Assembly (NCBI GenBank): GCA_900759575.1
Contig: CAAEVU010000091.1
Span: 1-8,285 of the forward strand
DNA from: Clostridia bacterium
Lineage (GTDB): Bacteria; Bacillota; Clostridia; Oscillospirales; Acutalibacteraceae
Length of the DNA stretch: 8,285 nucleotides
Reading direction: 5' to 3'
In this document: positions 1 through 5,881 of the stretch, piece after piece
How positions within the stretch are numbered: the stretch's first letter is position 1
Layout of the letters: each line of letters begins with the position of its first letter
The notes under the pieces: model-generated
The model's database searches: none
The model's input: only the letters and a program-made list of their open reading frames with translations
Told to the model about the DNA's origin: nothing
Program-made: the position numbers and the translations under genes

Positions 1-561
1 GTCCCGCTCTGCATAGCCCAACTTCTGGGCAAGAGCCAACGCGTCGTCAAACGCCATATGCTCCCGGATCATTTTTGTCAAAATAAAATTGGTGGTGCCA
101 TTGAGGATACCGGCGATTTCTGTCATCTCATTGGCCGCCAGACACTGGCTGATGGGCCGGATAATGGGGATTCCCCCGCCTACGCTGGCCTCGAAAAGGA
201 AATTCAAATTATTTTTCTGGGCAAGGGCCAAAAGCTCCGCGCCCTTTTGCGCTACCAACTCTTTATTGGAAGTCACAACGCTTTTCCCGTTTTCCAGACA
301 AGCTTTCACATAGGAAAAAGCAGGCTCCAAGCCACCCATGACCTCCACAACGATCTTGATTTCCGGGTCTTGCAAAATATCGTTGAAATCTTTGGTGAAG
401 CAATCGCTGTAGGGCAGATCCGGAAATTCCCGCAAGTCCAGGATGCGCTTGACGTGAACGTCTTCCTTGGCCCGCTTTGAGATACTGTCTTTGTGGGACA
501 TGAGTACTTCCATCACACCCGATCCCACTACGCCGTGACCCATCACCGCTATCTCCGCCAT
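1..561 (-). CDS. hom: Homoserine dehydrogenase, N-terminal part (cut by the window edge)
   Basis: NAD(P)-dependent homoserine dehydrogenase reduces aspartate semialdehyde to homoserine, the branch-point step toward threonine and methionine, in the cytoplasm. The first 187 residues are visible. The N-terminus is a Rossmann fold with the dinucleotide-binding pattern GHGVVGSG (residues 8-15). It is followed by VVEVMGG (71-77), TSNKELVA (97-104, the TANK-like motif of the family), EASVGGGIPIIRPI (124-137) and GILNGTTNFILTKM (151-164). The last two are hallmark homoserine dehydrogenase signatures at the dimerisation/catalytic domain boundary. The family is usually 400-430 residues, so the catalytic remainder and any C-terminal ACT domain lie outside the window. 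The ATG start is preceded by AGGAAGG about 7 bases upstream. The gene follows the HTH-ACT gene by 34 bases with no terminator between them, so the two are probably co-transcribed. No frameshift is seen in the visible part. Confidence 0.95.
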   Translation of the reverse strand, partial: MAEIAVMGHGVVGSGVMEVLMSHKDSISKRAKEDVHVKRILDLREFPDLPYSDCFTKDFNDILQDPEIKIVVEVMGGLEPAFSYVKACLENGKSVVTSNKELVAQKGAELLALAQKNNLNFLFEASVGGGIPIIRPISQCLAANEMTEIAGILNGTTNFILTKMIREHMAFDDALALAQKLGYAERD

Positions 562-595
562 TGTTACCCTTCCTTTCTATTCCCAGCCCTGCAGC

Positions 596-1033
596 TCAAT
601 CCACAATGCTGTCGATCTTGATAACACCCTCTACCTGCTTTAACTTTTCCAAAAGCTCTCCGGGTGTTTGGTCCATTTTATCGATCCGGGCGGAAACAGA
701 CACGAACGCCCTCCCCTTTACCGGGATATTTTGGTTCACGGTGAGGATATTTGCCCCTGCCCTGTAAAAAACAGTCAGCAGGCTCACCAGCACTCCGGGC
801 CGGTCCGTCAGGTTTACCTGCACGGTCAAGATTCCCGAAGACGCCTTTTGCGTATAGGGAAACACCGCATCGCGATATTTATAATATACGCTGCGGGAAA
901 TCCCTGCTATGCGCACCGCTTCCGACGCAGTGGACGCTTCTCCGCTCTCTAACAGGGCGTTGGCTCTGACCACCTTCTGGTACACCTCGGGCAGTGCTTT
1001 TTCATCTACTACAAGATAAGAATCGCTTTTCAT
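596..1033 (-). CDS. HTH-ACT domain protein, UPF0735/PheB type
   Basis: A 145-residue putative amino-acid-responsive regulator. Residues about 35-57 (TASEAVRIAGISRSVYYKYR) look like a helix-turn-helix. Residues 67-144 form an ACT domain: the beta strand GILTVQVNL, then the ligand-loop motif DRPGVL (77-82), then a helix and the strand NILTVNQNI. ACT domains bind small ligands, usually amino acids, at a dimer interface. This domain order and length match the UPF0735 family, whose Bacillus member is called PheB because it sits next to pheA. Its biochemical role is not settled, so no symbol is given. It is the first gene of the operon with homoserine dehydrogenase, which points to threonine/methionine pathway control (inference). 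The ATG start has AGGTG just upstream, and a promoter is visible about 33 bases before it. Confidence 0.88.
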   Translation of the reverse strand: MKSDSYLVVDEKALPEVYQKVVRANALLESGEASTASEAVRIAGISRSVYYKYRDAVFPYTQKASSGILTVQVNLTDRPGVLVSLLTVFYRAGANILTVNQNIPVKGRAFVSVSARIDKMDQTPGELLEKLKQVEGVIKIDSIVD

Positions 1034-1043
1034 TGTTCACCTA

Positions 1044-1063
1044 CAAAATACGTTTGTATTGTC
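1044..1063. promoter_or_regulatory. Inverted repeat, possible operator of the ACT-hom operon
   Basis: AATAC (1047-1051) and GTATT (1056-1060) are perfect 5-base arms around the spacer GTTT. The similarity extends imperfectly outward to ACA...TGT. The repeat lies immediately downstream of the predicted transcription start and upstream of the ribosome binding site, a typical repressor position. The hairpin is too short to be a terminator. The operator role is inferred from position and symmetry only. Confidence 0.35.
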
Positions 1064-1065
1064 AC

Positions 1066-1101
1066 AGCGAACAGTTTACCACAGTATGGGAAAAAAATCA
1101 A
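1066..1101 (-). promoter_or_regulatory. Sigma-A-type promoter of the ACT-hom operon
   Basis: Read on the minus strand, the -35 box TTGATT (1096-1101) and the -10 box TAAACT (1073-1078) are separated by exactly 17 bases. This predicts a start near 1066 and a leader of about 33 bases, too short for a T-box or riboswitch. The promoter lies just downstream of the terminator of the penicillin-binding protein gene, so it begins a new transcription unit. Confidence 0.65.
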
Positions 1102-1115
1102 CCCCCGCATAAAAC

Positions 1116-1155
1116 AAAAACTGCCGAAAAGAGCCAACTTCTCACGGCAGTTTTT
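1116..1155 (-). terminator. Rho-independent terminator of the PBP gene
   Basis: The 11-base arms AAAAACTGCCG (1116-1126) and CGGCAGTTTTT (1145-1155) are perfectly complementary around an 18-base loop. On the minus strand the stem ends in a T run (TTTTTGTTTT). It starts 26 bases after the stop codon of the penicillin-binding protein gene and ends just before the promoter of the ACT-hom operon. Confidence 0.88.
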
Positions 1156-1180
1156 GCATCTTTATCCAATTACACGGACC

Positions 1181-3739
1181 TTAACCAGTTGTACCGGTTC
1201 CACCTTCTCCGCCACCTTCTGGCACGGGCTCAGGTGTAGTTGTCTCCGGCTGAGAAGAACTGTCAGTAGGCCCGGGAGGCGGTTCGGGAGTAGGCTCCTG
1301 AGGTGTGGGCGTAGGTGTGGTCTCTCCACCAGGAGATTCCGAACTGGGATTCTCCGACACACCCGGATCCGGGCTTGTAGCAGGCGCTTCGGAAGGCTCA
1401 TCCGACGGCCCCGGCGACACAGAAGGTTCCTGGGTAATATTGGGCGAGACCGTGGGCGCAATGGACGCGCTGGGAGACGGCGAAGGCGACGCCGCAGGTC
1501 CTGCAATATGGTCAGAACCGCCGTTGCAAGTCCCAGGCAGGTTGGTGGAAGAATACCATCCAACAGCTGTATCGTAACAGTTGGGGCCTGCCAATTTGCC
1601 GCTGGAACGGCAGAACGTATACTTGGTCACATTATCGCTGAGGACCCAGTTTTTATCTCCCCAATCATAGTTGTTGTTGAGATACTGGATCACAGCTTTC
1701 CAGGTTATCTTAGCTGTGTTGGAATTGGACAATTCCGAAGGCGTTTCGTAACCGTTCCAAATACCTGCCACGCAGAAAGGCGTGCCGCCTACAAAGGTCA
1801 GGTCTTTCGTATCGTTGGTGGTACCGGTCTTGGCAAACATATCGATGCCGATATCGTACATGATATTGGCCGCAGTACCATTATAGCCTTCCACAGGACG
1901 ATGGAGCAGCTTATTCATAATGGTGGCGTTTTCGGTGGACATGACCTGCTCCCCTACATTATCCCGGTTGTCCAAGATCACGTTGCCATCGTGGTCTTTC
2001 ACATAACTGTAGGTGTAAGGCTCGTAATAATAGCCACCGTTGGCAAACATACAGAACGCCGCAGTCATTTCCCGGACAGTAACACCATAGGACATACCGC
2101 CCAAAGCCATTGCGGACAAACTGTGGGAATCTTCCTCAGTAAGGGTAGTGAAGTGAAGTTTTTCAGTCAGCCATTGATAGCAAGCTTCTGGAGTCAGCTC
2201 TTTCGCAAGCCAAGCGGCAGGAGCGTTCTGAGAAACCTCGATCGCTTCGTCCACATTCATATAACCCGTATACTGCTGGGAGAAGTTGGAAGGACCTTCT
2301 TCGGTGGAGCCTTCCCCATAATAGTTGGGAACAGGGCTATCCTTCAACACAGAGCCATAGGTGATGGTCCCATTTTCTATTCCCAAGGAATACACACTTA
2401 CAGGCTTGAAGGAAGAACCAAACTGCCGGGTACTATCGGTTGCGTTGTTCCACAAACGCACACCTTCCCGTTCCTCCCGGCTGCCGATAACAGCAATGAC
2501 ACGGCCGGTGTAGGGGTCCATGATAAACATACCCGCTTCAATGTCCTTGTCCTCCGGCATGCAGTCGCCGTTGATGAACATATCTTCCAGGTCTTTTTGG
2601 ATCTTGGGATTCATACAGCTGTGGATCTCCAAACCGGAGTTGTAGATCATATTCACAGCCACGTCGTAGGAATATCCATACTGCTTCTGCAGGTCGGATA
2701 CAATATCTTCAAACATGGTATCGATATACCAGTTCCAGTCGTCCGTATCCTGCTGGTCTTCCACGCTTTCCGTCTCTTCCACTTTCACGTTGCCGAAAGT
2801 CATGGTTTCCATTTCAGCGCATGCCTGGTTGTATTCCTCTTCTGTGATGGGAACCAACTGGCCTTCCAACTCATCGCTGACGACCAGCTCATCGTTGCTC
2901 TCGTCCCCATCGGACAAAGCCCACATACGGTCAAGCACGATCTGGCCACGGGTTTTCGCTTCATCCGGGAAAATGAGAGGATTGTACTGGGAGGGGTTCT
3001 GGGTAATACCGGCAATCAAGGCGCACTCTGCCAAAGAGCATTCCGAAATACTCTTTCCAAAATAGGCCTTGGCAGCAGCCTCCACGCCTTCGTTCTGGCC
3101 GCCGTAGTTTACCACGTTTAGGTAGGCTTCCAGAATCTGCTGCTTGGAGTATTTTTTCTCCATATTCAACGCGGTGAATATCTCTCGGACCTTCCGCAAA
3201 ATGGAATACTGATTTTCACCGGTAATGTTCTTAATGAGCTGCTGGGTCAAAGTGGAACCGCCGCCACCGCCCGTTCCGCTGAACAGCTTGTACACGGCAC
3301 CCAACGTATTCCACCAGTCCACACCGTCATGCTCGCTGAAACGGTGGTCCTCAATGGCCACCTGGGCGGTTTTCATGTAGGCGGGAATGTCGTTTAACGA
3401 CACCCACTCACGGTTGGCGTCCTTATAGATGGTCATATATTCCGTGGAATTGCCTTGTTCGTCGTCCACATAGACAAAACTGGAATAGCTCAAAGACATG
3501 GCGGAAAGATTCGGGGGCTCAATATCCCGGAAACTGAGCAGGAAGGCCGCTACGGACAAGAAAACCAAAATCCCGGTAACGAACATGATACAGATGATGG
3601 TTTTCACTGCCTTTAAGAACATGCCTCCCACGGTTTTGGCGGTGGCTCCCGCCGACTGGGACAATTCCCCCTCTGTCCGCTGAGAAGGTGTCCCTATGGA
3701 AGTGGTGTTGTACTTGTTCAAGTCCTTTTTATCTAGCAC
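1181..3739 (-). CDS. Class A penicillin-binding protein (PBP1A-type transglycosylase/transpeptidase)
   Basis: A bifunctional peptidoglycan synthase that polymerises glycan strands from lipid II and cross-links the stem peptides outside the membrane. Starting from the GTG at 3737-3739 it has 852 residues. A short cytoplasmic N-terminus precedes one membrane anchor (about 45-70). The GT51 domain follows, with EDHRFSEHDGVDW (first catalytic Glu about 130), GGSTLTQQLIKN (about 161-172) and EKKYSKQQILEAYLN. The penicillin-binding transpeptidase domain shows the SxxK motif as SSFK (nucleophile Ser about 442), the SxN motif as SQN (about 503-505) and KTGTT (about 637-641). All key residues are present. 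A short Cys-containing segment (about 710-738) leads to a tail of about 105 residues, rich in Pro, Ser, Thr, Glu and Gly, with no LPxTG motif. An upstream in-frame TTG at 3758-3760 is rejected because the ribosome binding site AAGGAGG lies inside that extension. The gene is monocistronic, divergent from the BofC-like gene, with its own terminator. Confidence 0.96.
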   Translation of the reverse strand: MLDKKDLNKYNTTSIGTPSQRTEGELSQSAGATAKTVGGMFLKAVKTIICIMFVTGILVFLSVAAFLLSFRDIEPPNLSAMSLSYSSFVYVDDEQGNSTEYMTIYKDANREWVSLNDIPAYMKTAQVAIEDHRFSEHDGVDWWNTLGAVYKLFSGTGGGGGSTLTQQLIKNITGENQYSILRKVREIFTALNMEKKYSKQQILEAYLNVVNYGGQNEGVEAAAKAYFGKSISECSLAECALIAGITQNPSQYNPLIFPDEAKTRGQIVLDRMWALSDGDESNDELVVSDELEGQLVPITEEEYNQACAEMETMTFGNVKVEETESVEDQQDTDDWNWYIDTMFEDIVSDLQKQYGYSYDVAVNMIYNSGLEIHSCMNPKIQKDLEDMFINGDCMPEDKDIEAGMFIMDPYTGRVIAVIGSREEREGVRLWNNATDSTRQFGSSFKPVSVYSLGIENGTITYGSVLKDSPVPNYYGEGSTEEGPSNFSQQYTGYMNVDEAIEVSQNAPAAWLAKELTPEACYQWLTEKLHFTTLTEEDSHSLSAMALGGMSYGVTVREMTAAFCMFANGGYYYEPYTYSYVKDHDGNVILDNRDNVGEQVMSTENATIMNKLLHRPVEGYNGTAANIMYDIGIDMFAKTGTTNDTKDLTFVGGTPFCVAGIWNGYETPSELSNSNTAKITWKAVIQYLNNNYDWGDKNWVLSDNVTKYTFCRSSGKLAGPNCYDTAVGWYSSTNLPGTCNGGSDHIAGPAASPSPSPSASIAPTVSPNITQEPSVSPGPSDEPSEAPATSPDPGVSENPSSESPGGETTPTPTPQEPTPEPPPGPTDSSSQPETTTPEPVPEGGGEGGTGTTG

Positions 3740-3744
3740 GGTTT

Positions 3745-3751
3745 CCTCCTT
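3745..3751 (-). promoter_or_regulatory. Ribosome binding site that sets the PBP start at GTG 3739
   Basis: AAGGAGG on the minus strand sits 5 bases before the GTG at 3737-3739. A longer reading frame from the TTG at 3758-3760 would contain this site, so the GTG is the likely start. Confidence 0.85.
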
Positions 3752-3775
3752 GGGGCGCAAGGCGCCTTAATGCTG

Positions 3776-3805
3776 GCATAAATTGGGTAAAACTGTCCCA
3801 TACTT
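3776..3805 (+). promoter_or_regulatory. Sigma-G-like promoter candidate for the BofC-like gene
   Basis: GCATA (3776-3780) matches the Bacillus sigma-G -35 pattern GMATR fully. CATACTT (3799-3805) matches the -10 pattern CATNMTA at all but the last base. The spacer is 18 bases, as the consensus requires. One caution is that the predicted start (about 3812) falls at the edge of the ribosome binding site, giving a very short leader. bofC in Bacillus subtilis is itself a sigma-G forespore gene, which fits. Confidence 0.5.
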
Positions 3806-3810
3806 CTGCC

Positions 3811-3817
3811 GAGGTGA
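3811..3817 (+). promoter_or_regulatory. Ribosome binding site that sets a TTG start for the BofC-like gene
   Basis: GAGGTGA lies 5 bases before the in-frame TTG at 3823-3825. The open frame extends upstream to an ATG at 3688, but that region overlaps the opposite-strand penicillin-binding protein gene and has no comparable site. Confidence 0.65.
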
Positions 3818-3822
3818 TTTCT

Positions 3823-4224
3823 TTGGATGATAAAAAGCCGAAAGATTACAAAAGACCCACTGTACTGGTCACTATCATTACGGTAGCGGCTCTGCTGGTA
3901 ACGTTGCTGTCCTTTTCCCTGCGGGGAGGAGCTTCGGTACCTGTCCAGGGCACCCCTACCCAAAACGATACGACCTATTATACTCCAAAGCCTGACGCAA
4001 GTCAAGGAACCCAACTTACCCCTTCCCCTGAATCGGACGGGCCCTATCGCATCGCCATTTATCAGGGTAAAATCGGAGTGTTTCAGATGGGAGAAACAGA
4101 GCCTTACCTCACTGCGGATGTGGATGTGTATCTCCTTCCCGAAGAGGATATCGCTCTGCTGCGCAAGGGTTTGACCGCTGAAAATTTGACAGAGGTCAAG
4201 CGCATCTTGGAAGATTATGAGTAA
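3823..4224 (+). CDS. Small membrane-anchored protein with BofC C-terminal-like domain
   Basis: A 133-residue protein from a TTG start. A short, lysine-rich N-terminus (MDDKKPKDYKRP) is followed by one membrane segment (about 12-33). A polar Pro/Thr/Ser linker (about 36-73) leads to a compact C-terminal domain (75-133) with YRIAIYQGKIGVF, LPEEDIALLRKGL and the closing helix ending in ILEDYE. This pattern (YxGKIxVF, then LPxxDxxLLxxGI, then a helix ending LEDY) resembles the BofC C-terminal domain. BofC is a forespore protein that restrains SpoIVB signalling to pro-sigma-K processing. This protein lacks the usual BofC N-terminal domain and secretion signal layout, so calling it an orthologue is not justified. 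The basic N-terminus suggests the domain lies outside the cytoplasmic face. The gene is divergent from the PBP gene (83 bases apart) and convergent with a spore protein gene, and it has a sigma-G-like promoter. This is the only plus-strand gene here. Confidence 0.7.
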   Translation: MDDKKPKDYKRPTVLVTIITVAALLVTLLSFSLRGGASVPVQGTPTQNDTTYYTPKPDASQGTQLTPSPESDGPYRIAIYQGKIGVFQMGETEPYLTADVDVYLLPEEDIALLRKGLTAENLTEVKRILEDYE

Positions 4225-4229
4225 AAAAA

Positions 4230-4264
4230 GCGAGCGCCCTGCCGTCTCTCGGCAGGGCGCTTGC
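4230..4264 (-). terminator. Strong terminator between the convergent SASP and BofC-like genes
   Basis: Arms of 15 bases (4230-4244 and 4250-4264) pair with a single G/A-type mismatch around the 5-base loop TCTCT. The inner 11 pairs, GCGCCCTGCCG, are perfect. On the minus strand the stem runs directly into TTTTTTT, making an excellent terminator for the SASP gene, and this T run abuts the stop codon of the BofC-like gene. In the plus direction the stem is followed by TTGCGTG, a poor T tract, so termination there may be weaker. Confidence 0.9.
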
Positions 4265-4277
4265 GTGAAACATGAAG

Positions 4278-4472
4278 TTACTTCATGTTCTTCTCATAGG
4301 ACTCGATCATCTTTTTGACCATCTGGCCGCCGATAGAGCCGGCCTGGCGGGAGGTCAGGTCGCCGTTGTAGCCCTGCTTCAGGTTCACGCCCACTTCAGA
4401 GGCGGACTCCATCTTAAACCGGTTCATGGCTTCCTTAGCTTCGGGTACCATCATGCTGGAATTGTTCTTCAT
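4278..4472 (-). CDS. Alpha/beta-type small acid-soluble spore protein (SASP)
   Basis: A 64-residue spore DNA-binding protein. Alpha/beta SASPs coat the chromosome in the dormant spore core, protecting it from UV and chemical damage, and are degraded by the germination protease GPR. The typical pattern is present: MVPEAKEAMNRFKMESASE (8-26), the GVN segment, then DLTSRQAGSIGGQMVKKMI (38-56), the second conserved DNA-binding helix. The length matches the family (60-70). The ATG at 4470-4472 is chosen because AAGGAG (4482-4487) lies 9 bases upstream. A longer frame from 4511 would begin at or before the predicted transcript start. At the GPR cleavage region the sequence reads KMESASEVGV, whereas family members usually have a bulky hydrophobic residue after the first Glu. 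Expression is expected in the forespore under sigma-G. Confidence 0.93.
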   Translation of the reverse strand: MKNNSSMMVPEAKEAMNRFKMESASEVGVNLKQGYNGDLTSRQAGSIGGQMVKKMIESYEKNMK

Positions 4473-4515
4473 TTTTATTTTCTCCTTCAAAAGTTTTTCT
4501 CGCGTTTGCATTACC

Positions 4516-4545
4516 TATTGTGACTCCAATGCAGCCGCTTATGAA
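4516..4545 (-). promoter_or_regulatory. Sigma-G-like promoter candidate for the SASP gene
   Basis: On the minus strand, TTCATA (4540-4545) resembles the -35 and CACAATA (4516-4522) the -10 (pattern CATNMTA, one mismatch), with a 17-base spacer. The predicted start near 4509 is about 37 bases before the SASP ATG. SASP genes are the classic sigma-G targets, which supports the weak match. The rest of 4473-4705 holds a terminator and no convincing gene. Confidence 0.45.
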
Positions 4546-4646
4546 TGACAATTCTTGCTAGTTTCGGAGAAAATGACCTTTTTCAAATTTGCTTGGGTTT
4601 AACCACGTTTTTCGTAATAGAGATTGACGCACTGTCAAGTGCAAAG

Positions 4647-4688
4647 AAAAAAGCTACCTTTTTCTTTAAATATAGAAAAGGTAGCTTT
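4647..4688 (-). terminator. Terminator of the MATE-glycerate kinase unit
   Basis: The arms 4650-4665 (AAAGCTACCTTTTTCT) and 4674-4688 (AGAAAAGGTAGCTTT) pair over 15 positions with one bulged T, around an 8-base AT-rich loop. On the minus strand the stem is followed by a T run (4647-4652). It begins 17 bases after the glycerate kinase stop codon. The plus direction has no gene entering it. Confidence 0.88.
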
Positions 4689-4705
4689 CGCACAGGAGGA
4701 CACTG

Positions 4706-5836
4706 TCAAACCAAAGACAGCACTCTTGCAATATTTTCCATGGTCAAAGAAAGGTTCTCCACTGCGTGATACCGGGATTGAGAAAAAGGTTCCGCAGCCC
4801 GGTTGATGCTGAACACAGCTGTCAACCCCTGGTCATAGATGGGTTCAAACCCCAAACCGATCTGTCCAACCACCGCGATTACCGGGACGCCTGCTTTTTT
4901 AGCTCGGGATGCCACTCCGGATACCACTTTGCCCCGGATGCTTTGGGAATCGATCTTTCCTTCCCCAGTAAATACCAGATCGGCTGTTTCAAGAAGCTGG
5001 TCAAATTTGAGGGTGTTCAGCACCACGTCGATCCCCATTCGCAGCTTTGCACCGCAGAAGGCAGCCATTCCAAAACCTAGACCTCCTGCCGCTCCTGCCC
5101 CGGGAAGCTGGGAAAGATCTTCCCCCAAACATTGGGCGGTCACCTTGCCCAAATGCTGCAATTCTCCATCCAAACGTTTTACCATTTCCTCGTCGGCGCC
5201 CTTTTGGGGGGCGAACACATAAGCCGCTCCTGTTTCGCCAAACAAGGGGTTGTCGATGTCGCACATAACCGTGAGCTCCACACCCTCAAGCGTTTTTTGG
5301 ATCTGGGTGCAATCCACATTGGTGATTTCATCCAAAGTGCCGCCGGTTGGCACAAACTGTTCCCCGTTTATCCCAGTGAATTTTGCTCCCAACGCTGCCG
5401 CAGCTCCTGTTCCACCGTCGTTGGTGCAACTGCCGCCTAAACCCAGGATGATCTTCCGGCAACCAGCATTTTTGGCTGCCAAAATCAACTCACCCACACC
5501 GTAAGTGGTGGCCTTTTTCGGATCGAGCCGACCTTCCGCCAAGGGGAGTCCGGCGCATGCAGCCATTTCAATGACAGCGGTAACGCCATCCTGCAGGATG
5601 CCATAGAAGCTTTCCACAGGCTCTCCAAAGGGACCGGTCACGGAAACCTGCTTCCGTTGGCCGCCCGCTGCCGTCAAAAAGGCTTCTACGCTGCCCTCTC
5701 CCCCATCTGCCACGGGAAGAGAGACCAAGTCCGCCTGGGGAAAAAACCTTCGCAGCTGCTCTTCCATGATCTCACAGACCTGCCGGGAAGACAGTGTCCC
5801 TTTGAATGAATCCGGCACAAGCAGAACTCGCTTCAT
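4706..5836 (-). CDS. Glycerate kinase (GarK/GlxK family)
   Basis: This enzyme phosphorylates D-glycerate with ATP. Members of this family mostly yield 2-phosphoglycerate, feeding lower glycolysis. The protein has 376 residues, a full family length. Motifs in order are PDSFKGTLSS (8-17), PVADGGEGS (41-49), GGSCTNDGGTG (134-144), CDIDNPLFGETGAAYVF (192-208), PGAGAAGGLGFGMAAF (245-260) and FTGEGKIDSQS (289-299). The last three match the conserved sites of the two-domain fold. The ATG at 5834-5836 is preferred, with AGAGAGG 9 bases upstream. A TTG and a GTG slightly upstream are in frame, but the TTG abuts the ribosome binding site. The gene follows the MATE transporter by 45 bases with no terminator, so the two are likely co-transcribed. 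No glycerate-producing genes (tartronate semialdehyde reductase, glucarate pathway) are visible. Confidence 0.95.
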   Translation of the reverse strand: MKRVLLVPDSFKGTLSSRQVCEIMEEQLRRFFPQADLVSLPVADGGEGSVEAFLTAAGGQRKQVSVTGPFGEPVESFYGILQDGVTAVIEMAACAGLPLAEGRLDPKKATTYGVGELILAAKNAGCRKIILGLGGSCTNDGGTGAAAALGAKFTGINGEQFVPTGGTLDEITNVDCTQIQKTLEGVELTVMCDIDNPLFGETGAAYVFAPQKGADEEMVKRLDGELQHLGKVTAQCLGEDLSQLPGAGAAGGLGFGMAAFCGAKLRMGIDVVLNTLKFDQLLETADLVFTGEGKIDSQSIRGKVVSGVASRAKKAGVPVIAVVGQIGLGFEPIYDQGLTAVFSINRAAEPFSQSRYHAVENLSLTMENIARVLSLV

Positions 5837-5881
5837 CACGACCAACCTCTCTTAAAAGTCTTTCAAAAACTTGCTGTTCCT

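Noticed and set aside
1034..1115. Possible T-box or amino-acid riboswitch in front of the ACT-hom operon
   Set aside because: The promoter leaves a leader of only about 33 bases, too short for these elements. The hairpin at 1116-1155 lies upstream of the promoter and belongs to the PBP gene.
1154..3121. 655-codon open frame on the plus strand opposite the PBP gene
   Set aside because: It is fully antisense to a PBP gene with all catalytic motifs. Its protein is low in recognisable motifs and Arg/His-rich as expected of a shadow frame, and it has no ribosome binding site or promoter. It also crosses the tail-coding low-complexity region.
3688..3822. N-terminal extension of the BofC-like gene back to an ATG at 3688
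   Set aside because: It overlaps the start of the divergent PBP gene and would place the sigma-G-like promoter and ribosome binding site inside the coding region. The extended segment looks like non-coding translation.
4473..4511. N-terminal extension of the SASP to an ATG at 4511
   Set aside because: The ribosome binding site AAGGAG lies inside it, and the predicted transcript start falls at its first codon. Family members begin close to the chosen ATG.
4610..4638. TTGACA on the minus strand as a vegetative promoter for the SASP gene
   Set aside because: No acceptable -10 box is found at 16-19 bases downstream, and a sigma-G promoter fits a spore gene better.
4545..4806. Two small plus-strand open frames (74 and 60 codons)
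   Set aside because: They cross the glycerate kinase terminator hairpin and the end of that gene, have no convincing ribosome binding site, and show no recognisable domain.
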